DNA of 64,000 nucleotides from Sphagnum compactum (Eukaryota; Bryophyta; Sphagnopsida; Sphagnales), in assembly GCA_965153455.1 (NCBI GenBank), contig OZ234494.1, positions 5,208,001 through 5,272,000 of the forward strand, in the 5' to 3' direction. Shown one piece after another: positions 36,807-49,120 of this stretch (position 1 is the first letter of the stretch; each line of letters begins with the position of its first letter). The notes beneath the pieces were generated by a model. It did not search any database. It saw only the letters and a list, made by a program, of their open reading frames with translations, and was not told the origin of the DNA. The translations under genes and the position numbers were made by a program.

Positions 36807-36866
36807 CACGTGATTAGTGCTAACCAGGCGATTAGTGCTAATCCGGTTATTAGTGCTAATCGGGAA
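36807..36866. promoter_or_regulatory. G-box next to three 18-bp repeats, upstream of gene C
   Basis: CACGTG lies at 36807-36812. It is followed by three copies of [GT]ATTAGTGCTAA[TC]C at about 36812, 36830 and 36848, an exact 18-bp spacing. The core GATTAG...CTAATC is nearly palindromic. This is about 575-635 nt upstream of the gene C start codon, so promoter or 5' leader. Repeated dyads beside a G-box could be transcription-factor sites; that is inference. Confidence 0.35.
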
Positions 36867-37744
36867 ATCATCTGAACGGTACCCTCCAATGCACACACAG
36901 TTTGGCGACGAGTCCAGTTGAGCCATGGACACCCTGCAAACCGGCCGGCCCAGTTATTTGACTTATTCTGACCGGACCGTGCCAAGGAATGCCTATAGAG
37001 CATCTGGTTCTGAAGAAAACCAAACTTGGGTGGCGTGACCTTAGTTTTTTCATTTAATTTTTTTTACTAATGCTTTCATTGCATGGTTCAAGAGTGGTTT
37101 TGTTAACAATATTTTTGAAAAAACAATTTGCTGAATTTCGCAACTTGGTGATTTATTTTTATTTTTTTACTCCAAAAGAATGGAAGGGGGAAAAAAAGGG
37201 AATTTTTTGTGATTTTAAAGGATTTTTCGCCCTTTTTCGAAACAAAAAAAATCAATTAGCCACATCTAGACCTAGCCATTTCCTAGGTTGCAATTGTAGG
37301 ATTGCTTTTGTAAAAATGCTACAGCTCACCTGCTACAATGATTAAAGGTAGAGTCCAGCCTTTTTTTCTTTCTTTCTTTTCTTTTGTTTCGGTGCAAAAT
37401 TTTGTCGCACAAATAATAATAATAGAAATTATTATTATTATTATTATTATTAAATATCTCTAGACTCTCACATCTTCTATTTTTTTGAAGAGTTTTTTTG
37501 CCAAATTTTCTTAAAAGAAAAAGGTTTGAAAGTTTTTAGCCACATTCCCAATTGGCAAAACGTCAGAGTATTGGGAGACTAAAAGACCTTTAACGGAGTT
37601 TGTCTCTCTTTACAAGGTATAAGGAAGTTTTGTGCTAGAATGAACTAAGTTTTGTGCTAGCAATATGGCAACCCTATCCCTATTATATTACTACAGTCGT
37701 ATAGGTATTGTGACTCATATTAATTAGTTGTGAGGGTGCCCAAA

Positions 37745-37960
37745 CTTCAATTTTTTCCTTTTGTGATGGCCATCTTTGATAGGCCAATCCCAAGACAAAT
37801 TAATTAACCAAGCTTAAGGCAGTCCCAAATCAAATATGTTGTAATAGGCTAATCCCCTCCTTTGTGTTGCTTAAGTAAGTTACAAGAGTAAAACCTTGGG
37901 GGCATACGGGATAAAGTGTGCAGCTATTGCAATTGCTTTGATTAGTTGAAAATCAATCTC
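37745..37960 (-). repeat. Dispersed repeat copy
   Basis: Shares GATGGCCATCTTTGATAGGC, AATCAAATATGTTGT, TTACAAGAGTAAAA and the GGGATAAA block with 61290-61490, in the same order and orientation, and more weakly with the copies at 39820-40090, 41640-41900 and 46235-46380. Confidence 0.6.
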
Positions 37961-38583
37961 TCTCTCGTATTCCACACCCCCATCTCCAAACCTCTCCAAA
38001 AGGAAAATCTCATATCTTATTAAAAAAAGAAAAAATCATTTTATTCAAACAACTTAGATGAGTTGCAATAAATATTGGGCCTCCTCTAAGCAAATGTGGT
38101 TAATAAATTGTCTATTTAGTAAATACCCAGTAGTAGAAAAACAAAGAAAACAATAGATCTTAAATACATCCTATGTGACTATCTTAAGTTCCCAAAATTT
38201 TGACATCAACAAAAAAAGAATTTTCTTAACTCTCAACATTAGAACTAGGTTTATTTTTTCAAAAAATTGACAAATTTTCTAAACAATAATATAATACTCG
38301 GAGAACCTGTAAAAGACATTGCGGTGTAAAACCAACTACATATATCTAGATATTTATTACTTAGTGGCCACCTACCTATTGCCTTACTTACTTGCTTACC
38401 TACATAACCTATTTATTTACAATAGAGGCTACCCAAGGCAAATTAACATTGACAACCTAGTTGGAGTACATCCACAGCCTTCCAATGGGTGGCTATTGAT
38501 GGCTATTGGTTTATTTGGCCTAGTTTTAAGGTCTTGTGTTTTATCAGTTGGATAATTTAGTAATTTGTTTATTTATTTATTAT

Positions 38584-38611
38584 CCCCCCCCCCCCCCCCC
38601 CCCCCCCCCCC
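38584..38611. repeat. C28 homopolymer
   Basis: Twenty-eight consecutive C on the plus strand. Long C/G runs recur in this window (24922, 26223, 41581), mostly in non-coding DNA. Confidence 0.9.
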
Positions 38612-39071
38612 ATGGTGAGATTTTTTGGTGGTCTGCCCCTCTCGAAAAACATCTGGAAGAGTTGCGCTGGTAAGTAGACCTCTCACAACCTTCTGGAACT
38701 GCACGCTGGAAGATGATGAGGCCTGGTGGACCAGTAGTTCCCAGTTTGGGGAGTTCCCCCTGACAAGCTCACCATTTTCCGAGGTGGAACAGGCCCCTAC
38801 CATTATACAGAACTAAACCACAGAATAAATGCAACGGATGTAATTTGGGAAACCGTAGTAGATGATTATTTTCTGTAACCAGCTGCTGAGTCAGAGCCAA
38901 TGAGATTTCAATTGGCTGTGTAGAACACATGTCATTAGTCAATAGGTGCATGGCAGAATTGGCCTCTCAAATGCTAATTTGAATCCATTAACCACCTCGC
39001 ATTAATTAGCTCCACCCAAGCCAATTCTTGTGTGTAAATAGGTAAGGCTGTTGTCTGCCAGGGGTATTAGC

Positions 39072-39627
39072 CAGTGTTGAGCGGTTCTCACTTTTTTTGG
39101 GTGAGAACCGACCGATTCCGGTTCTTATATCATGTTATGAGGACCTGATCAGTTTATATATATGTATATATATATTTATTTTTTGGGCGGGTGAAAACTA
39201 GTCAGGTTATCAAGTTTTAATTTTTTCATTTATTAATGTCAATTTTAATAATTAAATAATTAATAATTTTAATTAATTCATTACGTGGAAAGAGCAGCAC
39301 TGTGGGAAGAGTAGCAGCAACAGGAAAAGAATAACAGCAATGGGAGAAGAGCAATAAGGGGAGAAAAGTAATTAATAGCATTAAAGGAAGAAGAGTAATG
39401 GCCGTAAGGGGGGGAAAAGTAATTGCAAGAGGGGAAGAGCAGCAGCCCCACGTGCAGAGCACCAAGCGTGTACATGGACTCTAAGAACCGGATCTAAGTT
39501 CTACGCGAGAACCTATCCGTTCTTCCTAAAAAAGGTTATATTTATGAGTTTGAACCGGTTCTCATTCATGTGAGAACCTGAGGTCGGTTCTCATTTTGAG
39601 AACCGGGATGAGAACCGCCCAACATCG
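39072..39627. mobile_element. hAT-like non-autonomous element with 8-bp target duplication
   Basis: The ends are imperfect terminal inverted repeats: CAGTGTTGAGCGGTTCTCA on the left and, reverse complemented, CGATGTTGGGCGGTTCTCA on the right. GTATTAGC flanks both sides (39064-39071 and 39628-39635), the 8-bp duplication expected of hAT elements. GGTTCT and AGAACC words cluster inside both ends like subterminal repeats. The 556-bp interior is GAAGAGCAGCAG-like repeats and AT-rich DNA without a transposase. The uninterrupted site survives in the related repeat at about 41927-41945, which reads GGGGTATTAGCCCAGACC, supporting a real insertion. Confidence 0.8.
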
Positions 39628-39635
39628 GTATTAGC

Positions 39636-40095
39636 CCAGGCCAAAAATGCTGACCAACTCTTTTGGGAAGAGAAATTTGATGCAGCCAATGGGAAGGCCC
39701 AAGCAAGCACTCAAGGTTGCCTTGTTTTTTTTCCTTTAAGTTTTGGGGGAGAGGGTGCGAGGGCAAAGGATTTTTTTTCTCACTTTTCCCTGGTTCCCAA
39801 TCTGTTCCCACTATGTTCAAGTTTCCAATTGGTTCCCATCAGGTTTCAAATATGTTCCCCAAGTTCCCAATGTGTTCACCATAGCACCTCTTCTTTTATC
39901 CCATTCACTTTAGCAAATGTTGTGCTCCTTTCACCTATATAGGTGGGCCAAAGGGGGAGGAACTCTACACTTCAAAATAAAACCTTCTATTTTGGGGAGC
40001 CGTCATAGTTTTGTTTTTTTTTCTTTTGGAGTGACGGGCCAAATCAAAAAAAAAGAAAAAAAAATTGAACTTGGGAGGCACCTCATGTAATTAAT
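39636..40095 (+). repeat. Dispersed repeat copy interrupted by the hAT-like element
   Basis: Continues the repeat that begins before 39064. It matches 41936-42245 over GACCAACTCTTTT, CCAATGGGAAGGCCCAAGCA, TTTTAAGTTTTGGG, CCCTGGTTCCCA, CCCCAAGTTCCCAATGTGTT and CACCTATATAGGTG-like GGGCCAAAGG, and then matches 41690-41900 over ACTTGGGAGGCA. No coding potential. Confidence 0.75.
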
Positions 40096-41580
40096 TAATT
40101 AATAGGAGAGGTGAATAATAGACGCATGAATAAATACAAGATGTTGCTGCTATAACTGGAAAACACAAGAGTTGGCCATGTGATTACTGGATGGATGTCT
40201 GGATTCAATCTTCATTTGCTTTGTATCATGTTTTATTTTTTAATCCTTTTAGGGTTTTGCTCTGCACATGAATGTTTGAATGTTTGTTGTCTGTTGGCAA
40301 GAAAAGGTCTGGTTCAAGTCAGACAACATTTTAGTCTAATGTAGCTTGTGATATGTGGCCAAAGCATCTTCCACAAGTGGAAACACCTTTAGCATGTGGA
40401 AGGTCAGTTCAATTATGGAACTGATCCTTCCATGCAGAGAGGTGCTTTTGGAGTACAAAGGAAAAAAAACACCTTGGCAGTGCTAAGTTTGCTTTGATGC
40501 CAAACATATTGCCTATACTTTCCATAGAAAACTCATTGCAATTGTCCAGTTCCTTTGCAGTGAAATGTGGGTTTTAATCATATGCTAGGTGGAAAATTCC
40601 CCATTTTCTTCCCCTAAGTAAGTCCTTCTTTAGGTGATAGCCATTGGAAGGACGTGGCCGAGCAGGCTGAAGGGTAGTTGTGAGTCAGGTCTGACCAATG
40701 GCCAGCATGTGCTATGCCGTTTGGAAGAGATTCTGCCACATCAGTAAGAACTTTGTAGACTGTTTGCTAGACCTCATGATGTTTTAACTAGAGGATGGAT
40801 GGATGGATGGATGAATGGATTTCAATCCACCCCAATGAAGCTTAGTGAGAAGAATGAATGGAATCTGTATGGAGTTCCGAGCATCTCTGCGCACAGCAAC
40901 CATACACACTATTTTGGATGAAGTATAGCATTTATATAGTGTGGAACTCAAAGGGGACCTGTAAATATGCCCAGGATACAGCAACCGTAAAGAGGGCCAA
41001 CAAAATTGAAAATGACTGCTTTTGGATTATTGGACATGCTAATTCATTCATTTCCTAGGAGCTCTTAAGTGCCCCCAGCCCTTTGTGTCTAGGTTCTTTT
41101 GGGGGTTGAGGGGGGCGGTGGAGTGGGCCATGCCTTGGATTGGTGCTTAGATATCTGCAAATGCAGGATGAAGTATTTGTCGCCTGTTATGATCCTTATG
41201 TGCTTGCTTGCTTGCTTGCTTGCTTGGCAGAAAGGAGCTTGGGAGTGAGTGTCATGGGTGGGGTTGAGTAAGTAACGAGTAATTGTTCTTGTTGGCTATA
41301 GTTCAATCAATAGAACCTTCTATGGAAAGTGAGCTGAAGAATTTTGCTACCTTTCTACTAACAATAACTCATCAATCAAGAATTGGGGGACGGTGAATAT
41401 ATGTGAAACTAAATGTTTAAAACCCAAAAATAAAATGAAGTGATTTATGGGGTTTTCAAATGCCAATATTTGAGGGAAAAATAAGGTGGATTTCTATATA
41501 TGGTTTGAGTAGGTAGCCAAAAATATAGAAGGATGTTTTAAATTTTCTACTTTGTGTATTGGGAGGGAAGGGGAAGGAGA

Positions 41581-41604
41581 GGGGGGGGGGGGGGGAGGGG
41601 GGGG
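41581..41604. repeat. G15-A-G8 homopolymer run
   Basis: Fifteen G, one A and eight G, preceded by a purine-rich stretch. Confidence 0.85.
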
Positions 41605-41639
41605 TGGGATCAGGGTAATGATGAATTTGTTTTCATTCT

Positions 41640-42245
41640 TGTGTTCCCCAAGGGTATTCCCAATAGCACCTCACTTTAGCCCATATCTTTCACCCAAAGT
41701 TTTCCCCCTTTCTCACCTATATAGGTGAACCAAAGGGAAGGCACTCTATTCTCACTGAGAAACTACTACTTTTGGGTGAGCCTCCTGAGTTTCAGTTTTC
41801 TTTTGATGATGGGCCAATCAAAATTCTCCACCGCAAAAATAAAACAAAAATCAGAACTTGGGAGGCAGCCCATCTAATAGGTAAACAGGGGAGGAGAGGT
41901 CAATAGGTAAGGTGTTCTTGGCAAGGGGTATTAGCCCAGACCAAAAATGGCGACCAACTCTTTTAAGAAAAGAAATTCCATGTAGCCAATGGGAAGGCCC
42001 AAGCATGCACTCAAGGTGCCTTCCTTTTTTTCCTTTTAAGTTTTGGGAGGCGCGGGTGGGGCAAGGAATTCTTTCATTTTTCCCTGGTTCCCACTGTGTT
42101 CCTTTAAGTTTTCAATGGGTTCCCAATATTTTCCCCAAGTTCCCAATGTGTTCCTCAACATGTTCTCCACAGAAAATGCTGTCCTCCTTTCACCCATATA
42201 GGTGGGCCAAAGGGGAGGAACGCTATACTTCAAAATAGAAGGAAG
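41640..42245 (+). repeat. Dispersed repeat, fuller copy
   Basis: Two successive blocks, 41640-41900 and 41910-42245, each with the CACC[TC]ATATAGGTG core followed by A/GCCAAAGGG. This copy has the empty site (GGGGTATTAGCCC) that is filled by the hAT-like element in the copy near 39064. Related sequence in reverse orientation lies at 46235-46380 and 61290-61510. Confidence 0.7.
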
Positions 42246-43090
42246 CTGATTGCAATGTGTCATTTCAACCTATGAGAGAGAGCTTGCCAGGTAATTAATT
42301 ATGTTGAATACAAACCTTGTTCACATTATTCACCTTGGATCATGGATTTGAAGCCAATTCTAATAAGGCCATTGGTTTTGATGTTGGGTGGGCATTACAC
42401 TACTACTACTACTACTACCAGGTGTCTAGATAGAGAATGGCGAAGTTGCATCCACAATTTCTCTCGAGGTTTCCCTCCATGTTTCCCTCCCAGCATTATT
42501 CACAACAACCGTGATGCATCCGAGGTTTTTGGGGGCATTTGGCCATGTGGGTGAAAGTATTTTGGACACTCACTCATTTTGTAAAAGTACTCTAACCGAG
42601 TGCATGGAATTGCTTCCAAAGATATTTTCACAAGTTAATAAATAATTCATCATGTTGTTACACAACTGACATGGAGTGAAGAAACAAAGAGTTGACCACT
42701 TTAGGTGCTGCTCCCCAACGGGTGGGTGGCTTGTTTTTTTTTTAAAAAATTGTCCCGTGTGAATATTTAGGCTACTTAATCCAATAAAAGAAATTGTTGT
42801 TGCCGGGTGATGAGCAAAGTAGCAATAAAGTTGTATGTAGTCCCCTTATCAAAGGATTTGAACTTGATAGAGTGTGTAATATAAGTTTGGCATGTTTTCA
42901 CCTACCCATTTTGAAAAATGTTCTGAGAAGCATCCCCACTAGTAGGTGGCAAAAAGAAGGCCCTCAAACTTTGAAACAACTGAATTGTGCAAGCTAGTCA
43001 GATTCAATTGAGTGTCACACTGGTGTCATTTGTGATGAAGTCATCACATTTGAAGCCCAATATTAGCAACACAATGATGTCTAAGATATG

Positions 43091-43113
43091 TGTGTATATA
43101 TATATATATATAT
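43091..43113. repeat. TA dinucleotide microsatellite
   Basis: A run of about eleven TA units. Confidence 0.85.
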
Positions 43114-43689
43114 ACTTGGGTTCCTCCACGTTGCTACACACTATCAGTGACAACTCTCCTTCTTATTATGTTCCCATATGATATTCAATAATTCATCAAT
43201 ATTTAAATCAATGTTAAATTTAGTTTTATTTAATATAAATATCATGGACATGAAAAGGCACATGTTAAATTGCTTTTTCAAGTCCATGTTGGTGAGTAAG
43301 GAATGGGGTGAAATAGTTTTAAAGAGAAGAAATAATTATTAGGAAAAGAAAGTGAGGTAATTATAAGAATAAGAGATAGTTAAGCTTGGGAATGAAATAA
43401 TTATGTTTGAAAATGTTTTTGAAATTTGTCCAAGAATAAAAGAACATACAACATTAATAAGGAGCCTTCAAAAGATTATTAAAAATCACCCATATATTAG
43501 TTCCTCAAAGTTCTCATTATTAAAATTTATAAGTGTTAGTTGGTTTGGTATTGACTTTTGAACATAGGTACCAGCTTGGTTTTGGTACCGCTTCATTCTT
43601 TGCCTTAGTCTTTTGCCAATAAAATAAAATACAATAGGAGTTCGATTTGAACCAACTAAGTTGGGGGGCCCTTTCTTGTGAGACTTGCC

Positions 43690-43800
43690 TTCAATAAATA
43701 AATAAAAGAAAAACATCCGACAAGAGAACAAGAGAAGAAAAAGAAAGAAAGGACCAAAGTCCATACAAAAGACAACACCCAAAAGGCCAAAGAAATGTCT
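43690..43800 (-). mobile_element. Probable non-LTR retroelement 3' tail fragment
   Basis: On the minus strand it reads GGTCCTTTCTTTC, TTCTTCTCTTGTTC, TTGTCGGATGTTTTTC and a TTTATTTATTTATT end. The same order occurs at 61740-61840, directly downstream of the reverse-transcriptase remnant, so this is probably a 5'-truncated copy of the same element type. Confidence 0.45.
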
Positions 43801-46234
43801 TCAATAGACTTGTGTCAAGTATCATGTTCAAACATTCTACAACTCCCCTATCGTCATGTATCTGAATAATACACAACACCTCATGTCCATTTGTTGAGGA
43901 TGATCATAATATTCATGTATGCCATGTGGGTATCTTTGTGGGTCACCCATGTTCATTCCAAGCATCCATGAGAGCGTTTGTGATAAGCTAAGGCATGTGA
44001 GTGGAAAGCCAATCTTATAATATACACACAATCACTCAATTTGCACTAAATAATGACATTTCAATGGTGTAAAATTCTTTCAATCCTATGGGACCTTTAA
44101 TGGAGACTAAAAACAAGGGCATGAATCATTTGGATACCCGTACTACCACCTTGGCAGCTTTAGCACAAGTTATATTATTTTTAGAAATGCTGAAATTTTC
44201 AAAAAATATTTTTTTTGACAATGGACAATTTTTTTTTAAAAAGAAACAAAGAAGAATATTTTATTGTAATCCTCATATTTAATTGATTAATTATTCAATA
44301 GACATGTGCGGAAGCCACCAAGGTACTATGTAATGGGAAAGGTTGGAAAAAGAGTATATTCATTCCATGATCCAAAGAGATATTATTCCAAATGAGAACT
44401 TTGAATCTCGGAATGAGTATACTCTTCACTTTCTCAAAAGGCATGAAGTATATATTGATGCCCATGTTCATCTTGAAGGTTTTTTTCATGTGTATGTTGT
44501 ATATTACAACATTTTCTTTTTCATGTCTAAAAGATATTTGCCATGACACATGGCATTACATAGTTGACCATAATGTCAGATGTTCTACCATGTTAAACAA
44601 ATTTTCAACCATACTAGTTCATAATGTATTGGCATGTTTAGGTACATTAAAAGATTGTAATGTTTTCTCTTGTGAATATTTTCCATCTTCAAAAGCATGC
44701 AATTACTAACAATATTACATGATAAATATTTCTTCTTCTTCTTCTTCTTTTGGGGGGGGGGTTAAATATTTTTCGTTGAACATTCATATTAATCATGTTT
44801 GAAAGTATATGTGATCATGGATTTGAGGATTGTGCAAAATATGCAATAAATGATGTGAGGCATTCATGTTGTATACCATCAAGAAGCCAATTAAGAAACA
44901 TGCAAAACTTGAAACTACAGGTATATAGTTTCTTGAAACTTGAAACTTGAAACTATATATATATATTGAGCTCAAAGTGTCGAATTTTTGAAGAATTGAA
45001 CTTTGCACTTGTTGGGTATAGGTAGAAATCCTAAGCACTAGGCTATGTCAATGATTTTGGAAGCAGATTAGCATACTTAATCTCTACTTCAAAATCTTGA
45101 AATACAATTCAAAATGAGAAAGTGGGACCTTAATTTTTCAATTTTTTAATTATTTCAACAAGATCTACTGATGATTATTAGTCATAGGTTATGGTATTTA
45201 AACCCTTATCCAAGTATAGCTCTAGAACATAGAAATCTCTTAGCGCAAATTTGCAATCCAATTTCAAATATGCATTATATTGACCCCAAAAACGTAAAAC
45301 ATGGGTCCCTTAATTTTCCAAAAGGTTGGTCCACGCTCCTAGAATTTTGGTGGGAATTTTTTCAATGTCGTGCCTGCCGGATGGACTACCTCGGACATGC
45401 ACTAGGTATGTTGGAAAGCATATGTTGTCTTCATATGAAAACCTCCATAGAACTTTCTCAAATACCTACTTGGAAATTTCGAATAGCACCAAGGGCAAGC
45501 CTTGTTTTTGCACCTGTCAAAAGCGATTTTGAACCATAAAACAACAAAATTATGTCGTCAAAAAGACAATTTTTCCCCTCTTCAAAAGCAATGCAAGTGA
45601 GAATGAAACGTGTCCAAATGCAAAGAAAAAATCAGCTCGTCAAAGAAAAAGTAATTCAAAAAGTGTACCAACGTCACTAAAAGAGGGGCACGGGATAATT
45701 TGTACCTATGGTAGGACCCTCACCTTCTGGAATGAGGTCTCCTAGAGGCTAAATGAACTCAAGCAAAATGTTTAAATCTAGTCTAATTTTCACAACTTAC
45801 TTCCTTCGAGAAAAGGGGACTTAAACAACCTCCCCAACTTCCCATGGAAAAGGGACTCAAAACTTTTCAAGACAAATGTGTGGAATTCCCTAGGCAACCA
45901 TGTTTCCTCACGTAATTTTGGCCCAAAACATGATTCCTTGGGGACAAATGGGCCCAAGTTCTGCAATGAAACATGCCAAGATTTTTGGGGAATCATGTTG
46001 GGGAAACTTGGTTGAGTCCTTTTCTCTCCAAGGTGGTTGCAAGACCTTTGTCTTCTAAAGGAAACTTGGTTAAGGAAATTGCCCAAAAGTTACATCCCCT
46101 TTTTCATTCTTCTATGGAAAAGATGAGATGTTTCTTTTTTAAAAACAAACCCTAGGCCAAGTTAAATTCTTTTTTTCTGCAGGTCAAATTGGCCTATGAC
46201 TCAAGAGGAACTGAGACTATGGTGGCTTTCAAAA

Positions 46235-46380
46235 AGAGAAGGTTCTATTTTGAAGTATAGGGGTCCTGCCCTTTGGCCCACATATGTAGGTGAAAGGAGG
46301 ACAACATTTGTCAAAGCATATGGGATAAAAGTGAGGTGCTATTGGGAATTCTTTGGGGAACATGTCAAGAACTTGGGCAC
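46235..46380 (-). repeat. Dispersed repeat copy, inverted
   Basis: On the minus strand it carries CCCAATAGCACCTCACTTTTA, TCCTTTCACC, a diverged ACATATGT core and CTATACTTCAAAATAGAA, matching parts of 41640-42245. Confidence 0.65.
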
Positions 46381-48649
46381 TCTTTGCTTTGACTCCACCA
46401 CCCACTGTACACTTAACTGCCTTGCCACCAATTCCCAAATCTCAACATTCCCCAAGAAAAAATTTTAAAATGTTGTGTGGGATGCACCTCAGCTGCAGTA
46501 GTCCATAGTATGACTGACTACCCATACATACACTTTTTGTTGGCTTCTAGAAGTGCCAATAACCCATGTGACAATTGGATTCCAAACAAGCTGAAAAGGG
46601 CAATACAACATTAAAACCTACCTCCGAAACCAACCGGTGAACACCATGGAAGGAGAGGAGACCAGGGTCCAGAAGTGGTCCCTGGCCAACAACAACAACA
46701 ACCTGCATGATTGAACAGTTCCTCAATAAAAGTGTGTTTTCAGGTGAACATTTTATCTAAGAGTTGGAAGAAATACAGGGAGTTTGAGTGTCCAATGGCA
46801 TCATCATCGGGCACCTTATTGGAGACATCCTGAAGCCGTGCATACACCACACAAAGCAATCTCGTGCCATGTTCACAAAGCAACCAGCAAAAAGGTTCTA
46901 AGAGGAAGTCTTATTTGTACATCTGGAATCCTTGAATACCTCACAAAACAATCTTGTGTCTTCTTGGTGGACACAAAGCAATGAGCTAAAGGGTTCTAGA
47001 ACGAAGTGCGGAAGATCAAATTCCTGTTGTACAGAGAAAGCTCACAAATAGGTCAACTAATGAACCAACAGTACTAGCTAGTTGCTGGTATGCACATGTT
47101 GTCAAGCCAAAATCCTTGTGATTAAGATTCACGAGTTAGCAAGGGTGCACCTCGCAATATTAGTTTGTGGATTTCACATGATCATTAAGCCATGAAAGCT
47201 GTGAACTCCATGTTATCCACAATATCTAAGTGCTTTCTAAATGGAGTGATTAGGTGAAATAAGCATTAAGAGAAAAGCCCTAGTTAGGATGTGAAATTAC
47301 TCACTCTAGTGAGGAATATTGTGGGTAATTATTGACTTCTGCAATCACATTGGTTACCTACTCAAAATTCAGAAAAACATAGTCATGAATATGGAAACAC
47401 ATGGGTGATGTACCACCTGAGTCGTGAGTCCATGTTGAAAAATGTGTTCCGTGATTAGTTCAAAATGTGTGGGGAACGTCTTCGAAGGTATGGTTGGTGC
47501 TTTGCCTTCAAGATTCAAGCAAACAATGCAAGAGTACACTAGAAAGTTGGATTGTTATAGTGAAAGCCTTGCACATTGCATGACCTTTTTTTGGTTTCTT
47601 TAGTTTCAAGGTAGGTTGGTCAAGGCATCTCCTTTTTCTTTCTTTTCTGGGGTGGAAATTTTCATTTCAGGAGCAAGATTGATGTCCTCGACTTGTTCTG
47701 GAAGTAATTTTGGGGTTTCCTTTCCAAGAACATTGAACAACATTAGTATTTGTTGGACGGAAAATTTACAACTTTTACAATCTTGTATATAGGACCCAAG
47801 TTCTAGCATTCATATACTTAAGTCTGTTTCATGAACTTGTGCATTGCACTAGAAAAATATTTCATACCCAATGCCTAAATTACTAGTTGTCTTCAAATTA
47901 AGTCCCATACATGTACAATGTTATTTAAATCATTTGTTGTGGCAAATGGCAGCCCATAATATATAGTGACTACAATGGAGAACACCCCTTTAAATTTTAT
48001 GCACTAAAATAGTTGATTAATACATTGGAAAATCTAATACCTCTATTATAGGGTCAAAAAAACCTCCTAGGAGCCTAGGTTTTACTTTTTAAAAAGGATT
48101 GAATAGTTATTTTGTTTAGAAATCAAATTTTCATACATGGAATTTCTTAATGAATTTTTTTCAACTTGTTCTTAAATATGTTGGTTATTGGTCAAATGCT
48201 TTACTACTGGTGTGGTGTGTTAACCATACATATAATATAACTCAAAAAACAAATTGCCCCGCCCCGCCCCCACCCCTCCCCCCATGGACTTTCTTGTGAT
48301 TATCAAATTTTGAAATTTTAACACTTTATGCAATTTAAAAAATAATAATTAGTGCCAAATCCATTAAGGTACTACAATATATTTGTCTTTAATTGATTCA
48401 CATGTAAGACCATCAAAGACTCAAGTTTCTGGTCAAAGTGAACAAGCATCCACTAACAAACCATGCAAGATGGATGTCATGTGGACAACAAACAGTTTTC
48501 CATTGTATTTTAGTTCTATAGCCAACCATGGTGGTAAGTTGTGTATTAACCATCTACATGCACTTACCCACCAAAAAACCACCAAATGTTTTGCATTAAA
48601 CCCTAAGCCCCACATAGTACCCATTTATATATGTCATGTGTTATCATGT

Positions 48650-49120
48650 ATCATATTGGTGCTTACATTTATCATTGTCCATACACACATCAAACAAATA
48701 ACATAAACCACCCTAAATGGTGCATCACATCTAAACCAAAAAAACTACTTAATTACAATACACAAAAATCCAAGCCCAAAACACGTAGTAGAATCCACAT
48801 AAACAAAACTTGCCCAAAACACAAGAAACGTTGCAAAGAAACAACATTATGTGTGTTGGAGTCTTGGGTTTTAATACACAATCCACAAAATATCCCAAAC
48901 CCCATTCACACATGAATTATCCCAAGATAATCAACCATTAAGCTATTTATTTAAATTAACCAAGCTTAGGCTAATATAAATGCAATGTAAGTAATTACTT
49001 AACATAATATTTTTAATAATTCTCTTATGTTATCATGTCAGTGCCTACAACTATCATTGTCCACACACACATCAAACAAATGACACGACCCACCTCAATG
49101 GTGCATCACATCTAAACCAC
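48650..49120 (+). repeat. Direct repeat pair, about 90 bp
   Basis: GTGC.TACA..TATCATTGTCC, ACACACATCAAACAAAT and ATGGTGCATCACATCTAAACC occur in order at about 48657-48738 and again at about 49040-49118. Confidence 0.7.

Noticed and set aside
38573-38803. 76-codon minus-strand frame ending in a glycine run
   Set aside because: The glycine run is translation of the C28 homopolymer; nothing else supports coding.
41912-42238. 108-codon plus-strand frame
   Set aside because: Lies wholly in the dispersed repeat, and the copy at 39636 does not keep the frame.
45171-45539. 122-codon plus-strand frame
   Set aside because: No recognisable domain and no flanking exons; length is within what such DNA gives by chance.
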